From Lichenicola sp964236105 (lineage in GTDB: Bacteria > Pseudomonadota > Alphaproteobacteria > Acetobacterales > Acetobacteraceae), in assembly GCA_964236105.1 (NCBI GenBank), contig CAXSBC010000005.1, forward strand, positions 62,001-126,000: DNA of 64,000 nt. Direction: 5' to 3'. A program made the translations under genes and the position numbers. Under the pieces are notes generated by a model. That model ran no database searches and had not been told where the DNA came from. It was given only the letters and a program-made list of their open reading frames with translations. Every line of letters starts with the position of its first letter. Within the stretch, counting starts at the first letter, position 1. Below, one piece after another: positions 55,209-63,546 of this stretch.

Positions 55209-55595
55209 ATGACTGCCCGCACCGACCTGCCGCGCGCGCTCGCCTGGCTTGCCATGCTGCTGCTGACGCAGCCGATCCTCGCCGGCGCCGCGGCGCAGCA
55301 GAGCTATCTGCAGCCGCCGGCCACGCCGGACGACCTCGCGCGCTGCACGTATTTCTCCCGCCTGCACCGCTTCGCCGAGCAGAGCAAGGCGCTGTGCGAC
55401 GAGGACCGGCAGGTCAAGCCCGGCCCGGTGACCCAGCGGATCCTCGCCGAATGCCGGGCCTCGCAGGGCGACCGGCTCGACCAGGCGCCGATCGACGACC
55501 TGATGGCGAGGCTGGCGGCGCGAATCCAGAGCCAGGGCGTCGGCAATGCCTGTCACGAGGCCAGCATCCAGGTCTGGGACCTGGTCAGCCAGTAG
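55209..55595 (+). CDS. secreted cysteine-containing hypothetical protein
   Basis: 128 residues. Signal peptide to about residue 30 (WLAMLLLTQPILAGAAA). The mature part has four Cys (ARCTYF, ALCDED, AECRAS, NACHEA) spaced for two disulfides in an all-helical protein. No recognised family. A long hairpin follows its stop, and the next gene is convergent. Confidence 0.7.
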   Translation: MTARTDLPRALAWLAMLLLTQPILAGAAAQQSYLQPPATPDDLARCTYFSRLHRFAEQSKALCDEDRQVKPGPVTQRILAECRASQGDRLDQAPIDDLMARLAARIQSQGVGNACHEASIQVWDLVSQ

Positions 55596-55600
55596 GTACG

Positions 55601-55636
55601 GGCGGGACCAGGCCGCCACCGCGGCCGCGTCCCGCC
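55601..55636. terminator. two-tier hairpin between convergent genes
   Basis: GGCGGGAC (55601-55608) pairs with GTCCCGCC (55629-55636), enclosing GGCCGC (55611-55616) paired with GCGGCC (55621-55626) and a CACC loop. It separates the secreted-protein gene from the helicase stop. No T-tract. Confidence 0.65.
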
Positions 55637-55644
55637 TCAGGCGG

Positions 55645-57429
55645 TCAGGACGCGCGCTTGCGCGAGGAGTGCAGCTTCGGCGCTGGCCGGCGACGATCGG
55701 TCGTGCCCGGCGCGGCATAGCGGCGCGGCCCCGGACCGTTCGGGGCGGCCCCCGGGCCGCGCGAGGCCTGGCCGGCGGGGGGCGGCGAGGACGGCGCGAT
55801 CCTGACCTCGTCGTCATCGGCTCCCGAGACGCACTCGGCGAAACGCTCCGCCATCGCCGGGCTGATCTCGAACCGCGTCTCGCTGTCCAGGATCCGGATC
55901 AGCCCGATGTCGCGCTTGGTCACGCCGCCCAGGCGGCAGATCAGCGGCACCAGCCATTTCGGATCGGCCTTGTCCTGGCGGCCGACCGGCATGCCGAACC
56001 AGACCCCGGGCTCGCTGGAATGTTCCGTTCGCGCGGGACGCTCGCGCACCGGACGCTCGGTGCCCGGCGCGCCGCCCTGCTCGCGGCGATCCTCGTAGGT
56101 GGTGCGCTGCGGCGTGGCCTGGATCGCCCGGATCTCCTCCGGATCGGGCAGGCGGGCGCGATACAGCCGCACCAGGGCTGCCGCGATCTCGTCGGGCGTG
56201 CGGCCTTCCAGCAGCGACTGCGCCAGCGTCTGGTCCTCCGGCGTTGCCTCCTCGGTCAGGATCGGGTCGGCAAGCAGGCGCTCGCCGTCGCGGGCGCGGA
56301 TCTCGTCGGCGGTCGGCGCCCCGCTCCAGTGCGCCTGCACCTTGGCGCCCATCAGCAGCTGCTCGGCCTTGCGACGGCGGATCTGCGGCACCACCAGCAC
56401 GCAGGTGCCCTTGCGGCCCGCGCGCCCGGTGCGGCCGGAGCGATGCAGCAGGGTGGCGCTGTCGCTCGGCAGGGCGGCATGGATCACCAGCCCGAGGTCG
56501 GGCAGGTCGATGCCGCGCGCCGCCACGTCGGTGGCGACGCAGACGCGGGCGCCGCCGGAGCGCAGCGCGTCGAGCGCGCGGGTGCGCTCGGCCTGGCTGA
56601 GCTCGCCGGACAGGGCGACCGAGGAGAAGCCGCGCTCAAGTAGGCTGCCGTGCATGTGGCGCACCATCTCGCGGGTGCCGCAGAACACCATCGCGGTCGG
56701 GCTCTCGAACCAGCGCAGCACGTTCACCACCGCATGCTCGGCCTCGTGCGGGGCGGCGAGCACGGCGCGGTAGTCGATGTCGGCGTGCTGGCGGGTGCCG
56801 GACACGGTGTCGATGCGCAGCGCGTCGCGCTGGTACTTGCGCGCCAGGCTGGCGATCTCGCGGGCGATGGTGGCCGAGAACAGCAGGGTGCGGCGCTCGG
56901 GCGGGACGGCGTTCAGGATCTGGTCGAGCTCGTCCTTGAAGCCGAGATCAAGCATCTCGTCCGCCTCGTCGAGCACCACGACGCGCATCTTCGAGGTGTC
57001 GAGCCGCCCGCGCGACAGATGGTCGCAGAGCCGGCCGGGGGTGCCGACGACGATATGGCAGCCACCCTCCAGCGCGCGCGCCTCGCGCCGCACGTCCATG
57101 CCGCCGATGCAGGCGACGATGCGGGCGCCGGCCTCGGCATAGAGCCAGGCGAGCTCCTTGTGCACCTGAACCGCGAGCTCACGCGTCGGCGCGATCACCA
57201 GCGCCAGCGGCGCCGTGGCGCGCGGCAGGCGCTCCTCGTCGCCAAGCAGCGTCGGCGCCGCGGCGAGGCCGTAGGCGACGGTCTTGCCGGAGCCGGTCTG
57301 CGCGGACACCAGCAGGTCGCGGCCCTCGGTGTCCGGCTGCAGCACAGCCGACTGCACCGGTGTCGGCTCCTCGTAGCCGCGTGCCGCGAGCGCGCGGGCG
57401 AGGGACGGGTGGGTCGCGGGAAAGGGCAT
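55645..57429 (-). CDS. DEAD-box RNA helicase with DbpA-type C-terminal domain
   Basis: 594 residues. Q motif (GYEEPTPVQSAVL), Walker A AQTGSGKT at residues 43-50, PTRELA, DEAD in VVLDEADEMLDLGF, SAT in LFSATIAREIA and the C-terminal helicase motifs ATDVAARGIDLP and HRSGRTGRAGR. A basic linker is followed by a DbpA-like RNA-binding domain (LVPLICRLGGVTKRDIGLIRI). It unwinds structured RNA in ribosome assembly or cold adaptation. The 191-base region upstream holds no gene and may be a long leader. Confidence 0.93.
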   Translation of the reverse strand: MPFPATHPSLARALAARGYEEPTPVQSAVLQPDTEGRDLLVSAQTGSGKTVAYGLAAAPTLLGDEERLPRATAPLALVIAPTRELAVQVHKELAWLYAEAGARIVACIGGMDVRREARALEGGCHIVVGTPGRLCDHLSRGRLDTSKMRVVVLDEADEMLDLGFKDELDQILNAVPPERRTLLFSATIAREIASLARKYQRDALRIDTVSGTRQHADIDYRAVLAAPHEAEHAVVNVLRWFESPTAMVFCGTREMVRHMHGSLLERGFSSVALSGELSQAERTRALDALRSGGARVCVATDVAARGIDLPDLGLVIHAALPSDSATLLHRSGRTGRAGRKGTCVLVVPQIRRRKAEQLLMGAKVQAHWSGAPTADEIRARDGERLLADPILTEEATPEDQTLAQSLLEGRTPDEIAAALVRLYRARLPDPEEIRAIQATPQRTTYEDRREQGGAPGTERPVRERPARTEHSSEPGVWFGMPVGRQDKADPKWLVPLICRLGGVTKRDIGLIRILDSETRFEISPAMAERFAECVSGADDDEVRIAPSSPPPAGQASRGPGAAPNGPGPRRYAAPGTTDRRRPAPKLHSSRKRAS

Positions 57430-57620
57430 TCAGCGTGGATCCATGCGGACGCGCGGCCGGCCGCCCCGCGCAGGTGCGGTTCGGGGAAAGGGCGGATGCG
57501 ATCGGGTTGATGCAGCGCACATAGAGAGGCCCAACCGCAAAAGCCAGGAAAACAGCCGTGCGGCCCAAGCATGGCGTCTGCGCGGCGGCGCGGTCGCGCC
57601 CGACCGGGACCGCGAACCGC

Positions 57621-57833
57621 CTAGCGCTGCGGCGTCGCCAGCCACCGGTCGATCGCCTGCTGGGCGGTATGCACGGCGACCTTGAAGGAGCCGCGCAGAC
57701 CCTCGCTGCGGGCGGTGCCCCGCTCGGCGCCGTCCTCGGGACCGTCGTCGGGGAAGATCGTCCACTGGCGGCCGCGATCGTTCTCCGGGCCGACGACGTA
57801 GCGGCAGTCGCGATAGGTCAGGTTCTGCTGCAT
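57621..57833 (-). CDS. small hypothetical protein
   Basis: 70 residues starting MQQNLTYRDCRYVVGPENDRG, with an AAGGCGG site upstream. It has WTIFPDDGPEDGAERGTARSEGL and a C-terminal amphipathic helix (FKVAVHTAQQAIDRWL). Balanced composition, no signal peptide. No family recognised; it reads like a conserved small cytosolic protein. Confidence 0.6.
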   Translation of the reverse strand: MQQNLTYRDCRYVVGPENDRGRQWTIFPDDGPEDGAERGTARSEGLRGSFKVAVHTAQQAIDRWLATPQR

Positions 57834-57925
57834 GGTCGGCTACCGCCTTCGGAGCGACGCGGCGGCGTTGCCGCATCGTGGTCCTGCAGGAGAACGCCGG
57901 CCGGGCCGATTTGTTCGCCGGGCTC

Positions 57926-59569
57926 TCAGCCGGGCTGCGGCGCCAGCAGCGCCCGGACGGTCGGTTCGGCATCGAGCGAGGGCGCGTAGGTGGGCGCGCG
58001 CTCGACCGGATGGGCGCCCTCGAAGGCCGCGCCGAGCGACAGCAGCAGGCCCTCCGACCAGGCCGGGCCGATGAAGGAGATGCCGACCGGCAACCCCGAC
58101 ACCAGCCCCATCGGCACCGTCAGATGCGGATAGCCTGCCACCGCCGGCAGGCTGCCGGCGCTGCCCATGTCGTGGTCGCCGTCGATCCGGTCGATCAGCC
58201 AGGCCGGCGCCCCGGTGGGGGCCACCAGCGCGTCCAGATGGTCGGCCGTGAGCAGCCGGTCGATCCCCTCCGGCCCGGCCTGCCGGCGCGCCCGGTCGCG
58301 TGCCGCGCGGTAGCCCGGATCGTCCAGCCCCGTCGTCGCCTCCGACTTGACGAACAGCTCCTGTCCGAACAGCCCGAGCTCGCGGTCGCGATGGGCGATG
58401 TTGAAGGCGATCAGGTCGGCCAGCGTGCGCGAGGCCACGGCGGGCGGCGTGGAGCCGAGATAGGCGGCGAGTCCGGCCTTGAGCTCGAACAGCAGCACGG
58501 TCTGCTCTTCCGCGCCGATGGCGTCGAGGCCGGGAAAGTCCCTGATCTCGACCAGGATGGCGCCGGCCTGGCGCAGCGTCCCCAGGGCGGTGTCGAACGC
58601 CGCGTCCAGCTCGGGATGGTAGCCGCAGGCGAACCGCATCACCCCGATCCGCCTGCCCTGCAGCGCGTGCGGGTCGAGCCCGGCCGCGTAGTCGGCGCGG
58701 TGCTGGTCGGCCGCCGCCGTCGCCGGGTCGGCCGGGTCGGTGCCGGCGATCACCGACAGCAGCCGGGCGGCGTCGGCCACGGTCCGGGTCATCGGTCCGG
58801 CCGTGTCCTGGCTCGCCGAGATCGGCACCACATGGGTGCGCGACACCAGCCCGACCGTGGGCTTGAGCCCGACCAGCCCGCCGACGCTGGCCGGGCAGGT
58901 GATGGAGCCGTCGGTCTCGGTGCCGATCGCCACCGGCGCCAGCGACGCCGCCACCGCCGCCCCGCTGCCCGACGAGGAGCCGCAGGCCGAGCGGTCGAGC
59001 GCGAACGGGTTGCGGGTCAGGCCGCCGACGGCGCTCCAGCCGCTGACCGAGCGGCTGCCGCGCATGTTGGCCCACTCCGACAGGTTGGTCTTGCCCAGGA
59101 TGACCGCGCCGGCGGCGCGCAGCCGGGCCACCAGCGGGGCGTCGCGGCCGGCGAGGTTGTGCGCCAGCGCCAGGGAGCCCGCGGTGGTCGGCATCGGATC
59201 GGCGGTCTCGATGTTGTCCTTGATCAGCACCGGCACGCCCTCGAGTGCTCGTGCCGGCTGCACGCCGTGCCGTGCGTCGCTGGCGCGCGCCTCGTCGAGC
59301 GCGCGCGGGTTGACGGCCAGCACGGCGCGCAGCGTCGGGCCGCTGCGGTCGATCGCCTCGATGCGCGCGAGATAGAGCCGGACGAGCTGCTCGGAGGTGA
59401 TCCGGCCGCTGGCGAGGTCCGGCTGGATCTGCGCCAGCGTGCGCCCCTCGACCGCGTAGGTTCCGCCGGGTCGAGAGTCGTGATCGGCCGACATGGCAGT
59501 GCTCTCCCAGAGGATGCCGCACAGCAGCGAGGCTGCGATGGAGCGGGACGCGAGGCGGATGAAGGACAC
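57926..59569 (-). CDS. amidase (amidase signature family)
   Basis: 547 residues if started at GTG 59569 (GGGAG seven bases upstream), which yields a hydrophobic N-terminal export-like segment (LASRSIAASLLCGIL). Amidase-signature Ser-cisSer-Lys triad is visible: Lys in LEGVPVLIKDNIETADPM near residue 110, then SACGSSSGSGAAVAASL and ETDGSITCPAS. C-terminal VAGYPHLTVPMG is typical. It hydrolyses an unspecified amide. Some relatives are peptide amidases. Confidence 0.9.
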   Translation of the reverse strand: MSFIRLASRSIAASLLCGILWESTAMSADHDSRPGGTYAVEGRTLAQIQPDLASGRITSEQLVRLYLARIEAIDRSGPTLRAVLAVNPRALDEARASDARHGVQPARALEGVPVLIKDNIETADPMPTTAGSLALAHNLAGRDAPLVARLRAAGAVILGKTNLSEWANMRGSRSVSGWSAVGGLTRNPFALDRSACGSSSGSGAAVAASLAPVAIGTETDGSITCPASVGGLVGLKPTVGLVSRTHVVPISASQDTAGPMTRTVADAARLLSVIAGTDPADPATAAADQHRADYAAGLDPHALQGRRIGVMRFACGYHPELDAAFDTALGTLRQAGAILVEIRDFPGLDAIGAEEQTVLLFELKAGLAAYLGSTPPAVASRTLADLIAFNIAHRDRELGLFGQELFVKSEATTGLDDPGYRAARDRARRQAGPEGIDRLLTADHLDALVAPTGAPAWLIDRIDGDHDMGSAGSLPAVAGYPHLTVPMGLVSGLPVGISFIGPAWSEGLLLSLGAAFEGAHPVERAPTYAPSLDAEPTVRALLAPQPG

Positions 59570-59654
59570 GGCATGGCTCCCGTTCCGGAGGCCGCGGCCG
59601 CCGATCCCGTCGGAAGGCACGGGGGTGCCTGGGCGCGCCCGGCGGCCGATGTGA

Positions 59655-60056
59655 TCAGTTCGCCGGATGGGCTGCCGTCCAGGCCTGCATCTGCGCCACC
59701 TCGCGCTCCTGGGCGGCGATGATCGATTTCGCCAGCCGCCGCAGCTCCGGGTCGGTGCCGTAGCGGAGCTCGGTGCGCGCCATGTCGATCGCGCCCACAT
59801 GGTGCGGCGTCATCATCGCCACGAAATCGCGGTCCGCATTCCCCGTCAGCGGCGCGTCCGCCATCTGCCGCCCCATCCGTCCCATGCCGGCCGTCATTGC
59901 CTGATCGGCGGCATCCCGGGGGCCTGCCTGCACCCGCATCGCCGGCATCCCGCCCGCCGCTGCGGGATCGGCGGCATGGCCGGCGCCGGCCGGATAGGCC
60001 GCGAGCAGCAGGCAGGCCGGCAGGGAACGGAGCATCGGAAGCAGCAGGGAGCGCAT
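59655..60056 (-). CDS. DUF305 family secreted protein
   Basis: 133 residues from the ATG at 60056. Signal peptide (SLPACLLLAAYPAGAGHA). The DUF305 hallmark is FVAMMTPHHVGAIDMARTELRYG near residue 82, a ferritin-like helix pair with Met/His residues that may bind metal. An N-terminal Met-rich stretch (AMTAGMGRMGRQM) supports a copper or metal role. Sits upstream of nothing obviously related. Confidence 0.87.
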   Translation of the reverse strand: MRSLLLPMLRSLPACLLLAAYPAGAGHAADPAAAGGMPAMRVQAGPRDAADQAMTAGMGRMGRQMADAPLTGNADRDFVAMMTPHHVGAIDMARTELRYGTDPELRRLAKSIIAAQEREVAQMQAWTAAHPAN

Positions 60057-60172
60057 GGTCGGTCCTGATTCGGAAGGGAGCGGCAGTGTCGAAGCGCCGT
60101 CCTCGCGCCGCAAGTCCTGCCGCCGGCCATGGCCTGCCGGGCCCGAGGACGGGTTGCGGCGGCGCGTCGGCT

Positions 60173-60382
60173 TCAGCGCTTCTTGAGCTCCTCGGGCTTG
60201 TGCACCGCCTTCTTGCCGCTCTTGCCGCTCTTCACCAGGACCTCCGGCTTGTCCTTGCTCGCCTTGGCGGTATGGCCCTTCACCTTCGTCGTGCTGGTCA
60301 CGACGGCCTCGACGGTGCCTTCGGTCTCGCCCTGCGGCGTCTTCCACGCGACCTTGTCGCCCTTCTTCGGGGTGGCGGCCAT
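60173..60382 (-). CDS. DUF2945 (hypervirulence-associated TUDOR domain) protein
   Basis: 69 residues from the ATG at 60382 with AGGAGGAG upstream. A small SH3/TUDOR-like beta barrel (KGDKVAWKTPQGETEGTVEAVVTSTTKVKG) with a Lys-rich C-terminus (KSGKSGKKAVHKPEELKKR). Family function is unsettled. It lies between DUF305 and the divergent dapF, with 87 bases to the dapF ATG. Confidence 0.85.
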   Translation of the reverse strand: MAATPKKGDKVAWKTPQGETEGTVEAVVTSTTKVKGHTAKASKDKPEVLVKSGKSGKKAVHKPEELKKR

Positions 60383-60457
60383 GTCGTCTCCTCCTGCGTG
60401 CTGGGCGCCTGCGGCATCCGCGGCGCGGCGCCCGTCGCATGCGGCGCCGGGTTCGCT

Positions 60458-60472
60458 TATAGAGCGACGATG
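60458..60472 (+). promoter_or_regulatory. -10-like TATAGA immediately before the dapF start
   Basis: TATAGA (60458-60463) ends six bases before the dapF ATG (60470). The expected transcription start would be at the ATG itself, and there is no ribosome-binding site in the short upstream interval, so dapF may be made from a leaderless mRNA. The -35 region (around 60435) does not match TTGACA. Confidence 0.4.
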
Positions 60473-61285
60473 CATGTCTCGTTCCACAAGATGCACGGCG
60501 CCGGCAACGATTTCGTCGTGCTGGACGAGCGCGCGCGGCCGCTCGGCCTGACGCCGGCCATGGTGGCCCGGCTGGCCGATCGACGCACCGGCATCGGCTG
60601 CGACCAGCTCGTACTGCTGCAGACGCCAGGCGACGGTCCGGCGGCGGGCGACGTGCGCGTGCGGTTCTTCAATGCCGACGGCAGCGAGGCGGGCGCCTGC
60701 GGCAACGCGTCGCGCTGCGTCGCCGTCCTGGTCGCGGGCGATGCCGCCGGACGCAGCCTCGATCTGCGCACCAATGCCGGGCTGCTGCCGGCGCGGGTGC
60801 TGGAGGCGGGGCTGGTTGAGGTAGACATGGGCGCGCCCGGCCTGGACTGGCGCGACCTGCCGCTGGCCCGGGCTGCCGACACCCTGCACCTGCCGCTGCC
60901 CGGCGACCCGGCCGGCTGCTCGATGGGCAATCCGCACGCCACCGTCTTCGACGACACAGTCGATCCGGCGACGGCGGGGCCGGTGCTGGAACGCGATCCG
61001 CTGTTTCCGGAACGCGCCAATATCGGGTTCGCCACGATCCTGTCGCCTGAGCGGATCCGGCTGGTGGTCTGGGAGCGCGGGGCGGGGCTGACCTCCGCCT
61101 GCGGCTCGGGCGCCTGTGCGGCGGCGGTGAATGCCGCGCGCCGCGGCCTGACCGGACGGCAGGTCGCCGTCGAGATGCCGGGCGGCCTGCTGCGGATCGC
61201 GTGGGGGCCGGACGGCCACGTGCGCATGACCGGGCCGGCCATCCTGTCCTTCAGCGGCCAGGTCGAGCTGGACCACTACCGGTGA
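60470..61285 (+). CDS. dapF: diaminopimelate epimerase
   Basis: A 271-residue DapF that converts LL- to meso-diaminopimelate for lysine and peptidoglycan. N-terminal KMHGAGNDFVVLD at residues 7-19, catalytic Cys77 in GACGNASRC and the second Cys in TSACGSGAC; both catalytic Cys are intact. SMGNPHATVF and ERGAGLTSACGSG match the family. The stop overlaps the mtaB GTG start. Confidence 0.95.
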   Translation: MHVSFHKMHGAGNDFVVLDERARPLGLTPAMVARLADRRTGIGCDQLVLLQTPGDGPAAGDVRVRFFNADGSEAGACGNASRCVAVLVAGDAAGRSLDLRTNAGLLPARVLEAGLVEVDMGAPGLDWRDLPLARAADTLHLPLPGDPAGCSMGNPHATVFDDTVDPATAGPVLERDPLFPERANIGFATILSPERIRLVVWERGAGLTSACGSGACAAAVNAARRGLTGRQVAVEMPGGLLRIAWGPDGHVRMTGPAILSFSGQVELDHYR

Positions 61286-62532
61286 GCGGACGGGCGCCCG
61301 AGCTCCTGACCTTCGGCTGCCGGCTGAACATCTACGAGAGCGAGGTGATGCGCGGCCATGCCGCCGGCCTCGCGGACGTGGTCGTCGTCAACACCTGCGC
61401 CGTCACCGCCGAGGCCGAGCGCCAGGCCCGCCAGGCGATCCGGCGCGCGAACCGCGATCGTCCGGACGCGCGGATCGTCGTGACCGGCTGTGCCGCGCAG
61501 CGCGACCCGGCCGCCTGGAGCCGGCTTCCCGGCGTGGTGCGCGTGCTCGGCAACGAGGACAAGCTCGATGCCGCGAACTGGAGCGAGGCGTCGCTCGGCG
61601 CCGGCGACGCCGTGTCCGACGTCATGACCGCGCGCAGGATCGCAGCGCACCCGGTGACCGACTTCGCCGGCCACAGCCGCGCCTTCGTGCAGGTGCAGCA
61701 GGGCTGCGACCATCGCTGCACCTTCTGCATCATCCCGTTCGGCCGCGGGCCCTCGCGCTCGGTGCCGGTGGGTGCGGTGGTGCAGCAGGTGCGGACGCTG
61801 GTGCGGGCGGGCTACCGTGAGGTGGTGCTGACCGGCGTCGACATCGCCTCCTATGGCGGCGACCTGCCCGGGCGGCCGGCCCTCGGCCAGCTGGCCCGCC
61901 GGCTGCTGGCGCTGGTGCCGGAGCTGGAGCGGCTGCGCCTGTCCTCGCTCGACCCGGTGGCGATCGATGCCGATCTCTGGCGCCTGATCGCCGGCGAGGC
62001 GCGGCTGATGCCGCATCTGCATCTGTCGCTGCAGGCAGGCGCCGACCTGGTGCTGAAGCGGATGAAGCGCCGGCATCTGGCCGAGGATGTCGCGCGCGTG
62101 GTGGAGCGGGCGCGTGCGTCGCGGCCCGGCATCGGCATCGGCGCCGACCTGATCGCCGGCTTCCCGACCGAGGACGAGGCGCTGTTCGAGCAGACGCTGG
62201 CCTTCGTGCGCGACCAGGAACTCCCCTACCTGCACGTGTTCCCCTACAGCGAGCGGCCTGGCACCCCGGCGGCACGCATGCCGGCGGTGCCGGTGCCGGT
62301 GCGCCGCGAGCGCGCGGCGCGGCTGCGCGAGACCGGTGCCGCGACCAGCCGACGCTTCCACCAGGCGCTGCTCGGCCAGGAGCTGAAGGTGCTGCTGGAA
62401 GGCCCGACCGGCGGGCATTCGGAGCAGTTCGCGGTGGTGCGCTTCGAGGCCGCCGTCGGCCGGGCCGGGCAGGTGGTGGCGGCCCGGGCGATGGCGCTGG
62501 ACGGGAACGGCCTGCTGGGGATGAGGATTTAG
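61282..62532 (+). CDS. mtaB: tRNA t6A37 methylthiotransferase MtaB
   Basis: 416 residues from GTG 61282, overlapping dapF's TGA. Three Cys of the auxiliary cluster are in TFGCRLN, NTCAVTAE and TGCAAQRD. The radical-SAM cluster is CDHRCTFC, followed by GRGPSRS and VVLTGVDIASYGG. It adds a methylthio group to N6-threonylcarbamoyladenosine in tRNA. The C-terminal TRAM-like region (VLLEGPTGGHSEQF) is present. The dapF-mtaB-ftsY order is common in alphaproteobacteria. Confidence 0.94.
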   Translation: MSGRAPELLTFGCRLNIYESEVMRGHAAGLADVVVVNTCAVTAEAERQARQAIRRANRDRPDARIVVTGCAAQRDPAAWSRLPGVVRVLGNEDKLDAANWSEASLGAGDAVSDVMTARRIAAHPVTDFAGHSRAFVQVQQGCDHRCTFCIIPFGRGPSRSVPVGAVVQQVRTLVRAGYREVVLTGVDIASYGGDLPGRPALGQLARRLLALVPELERLRLSSLDPVAIDADLWRLIAGEARLMPHLHLSLQAGADLVLKRMKRRHLAEDVARVVERARASRPGIGIGADLIAGFPTEDEALFEQTLAFVRDQELPYLHVFPYSERPGTPAARMPAVPVPVRRERAARLRETGAATSRRFHQALLGQELKVLLEGPTGGHSEQFAVVRFEAAVGRAGQVVAARAMALDGNGLLGMRI

Positions 62533-62535
62533 CGG

Positions 62536-63489
62536 ATGGCGCTCGGCTTCTTCAACCGGCTCAAGGAAGGCCTGTCGCGCTCGACGCAGAAGCTCGGCGG
62601 CAACCTCACGGCGGTGTTCGCCCATCGCCGGCTCGACGAGGAGGCGCTGGAGGAGCTCGAGGAGCTGCTGATCGCGGCCGACCTCGGGCCGGCCGTGGCA
62701 GGCCGGGTGATCAACGAGTTCCGACGCAGCCGCTTCGGTCGCGAGGTCACCGACGAGGAGGTGCGCGTGGCGCTGTCCGCCGAGATCGCCCGCGTGCTGG
62801 AGCCGGTGGCGATCCCCTTCGTGCCTGACCCGGCGCGACGGCCGCACGTGGTGCTGGTGGTGGGGGTGAACGGCACCGGCAAGACCACCACCATCGGCAA
62901 GATGGCGCTGCAGTTCGGCCGCCAGGGGCTGAAGACGATCCTGGTCGCGGGCGACACCTTCCGCGCCGCCGCCGTCGAGCAGCTGCAGATCTGGGGCGAG
63001 CGCGTCGGCGCGCCGGTCATCTCCGGGCCGCCCAACGCCGACGCCGCCGGCCTCGCCTTCAACGCGTTCCGCAAGGCCCGGTCCGAGAACGCCGACCTGC
63101 TGCTGATCGACACCGCCGGACGGCTGCACAACAAGGGCGCGCTGATGGAGGAGCTGGCCAAGATCATCCGCGTGCTGCGCAAGTTCGACGAGACGGCGCC
63201 GCATTCGGTGCTGCTGGTGCTGGACGCCACCACCGGCCAGAACGCGATCGAGCAGGTGCGGGTGTTCCGGGAGCTGGTGGCGGTGACCGGACTGGTGGTG
63301 ACCAAGCTCGACGGCAGCGCCCGCGGCGGCATCGTCGTGGCGCTGGCCGAGACCTTCGGGCTGCCGCTGCATGCGGTGGGCGTCGGCGAGCAGGCCGAGG
63401 ATCTGCGTCCGTTCTCGGCAGCCGAGTTCGCGCGCGGCCTGGTCGGCGACACGGTGCGGCTCGCAGCCCGGGCGAACGACGCCGGCTGA
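62536..63489 (+). CDS. ftsY: signal recognition particle receptor FtsY
   Basis: 317 residues: an N domain (FFNRLKEGLSRSTQKLGGNL and a helical bundle) then a GTPase G domain. G1 GVNGTGKTTTIGKMA at 110-124, G2 DTFRAAAVEQL, G3 DTAGRLHN and G4 TKLDGSARGG. The acidic A domain of E. coli FtsY is absent, as in many alphaproteobacteria. It receives SRP-ribosome complexes at the inner membrane. A weak 6-bp inverted repeat (63511-63536) follows. Confidence 0.96.
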   Translation: MALGFFNRLKEGLSRSTQKLGGNLTAVFAHRRLDEEALEELEELLIAADLGPAVAGRVINEFRRSRFGREVTDEEVRVALSAEIARVLEPVAIPFVPDPARRPHVVLVVGVNGTGKTTTIGKMALQFGRQGLKTILVAGDTFRAAAVEQLQIWGERVGAPVISGPPNADAAGLAFNAFRKARSENADLLLIDTAGRLHNKGALMEELAKIIRVLRKFDETAPHSVLLVLDATTGQNAIEQVRVFRELVAVTGLVVTKLDGSARGGIVVALAETFGLPLHAVGVGEQAEDLRPFSAAEFARGLVGDTVRLAARANDAG

Positions 63490-63546
63490 TCCGGCACGGG
63501 ACACACCCGGCCTGCCAGCGCCTGCATCAGGGCAGGGTGCGTGCGC

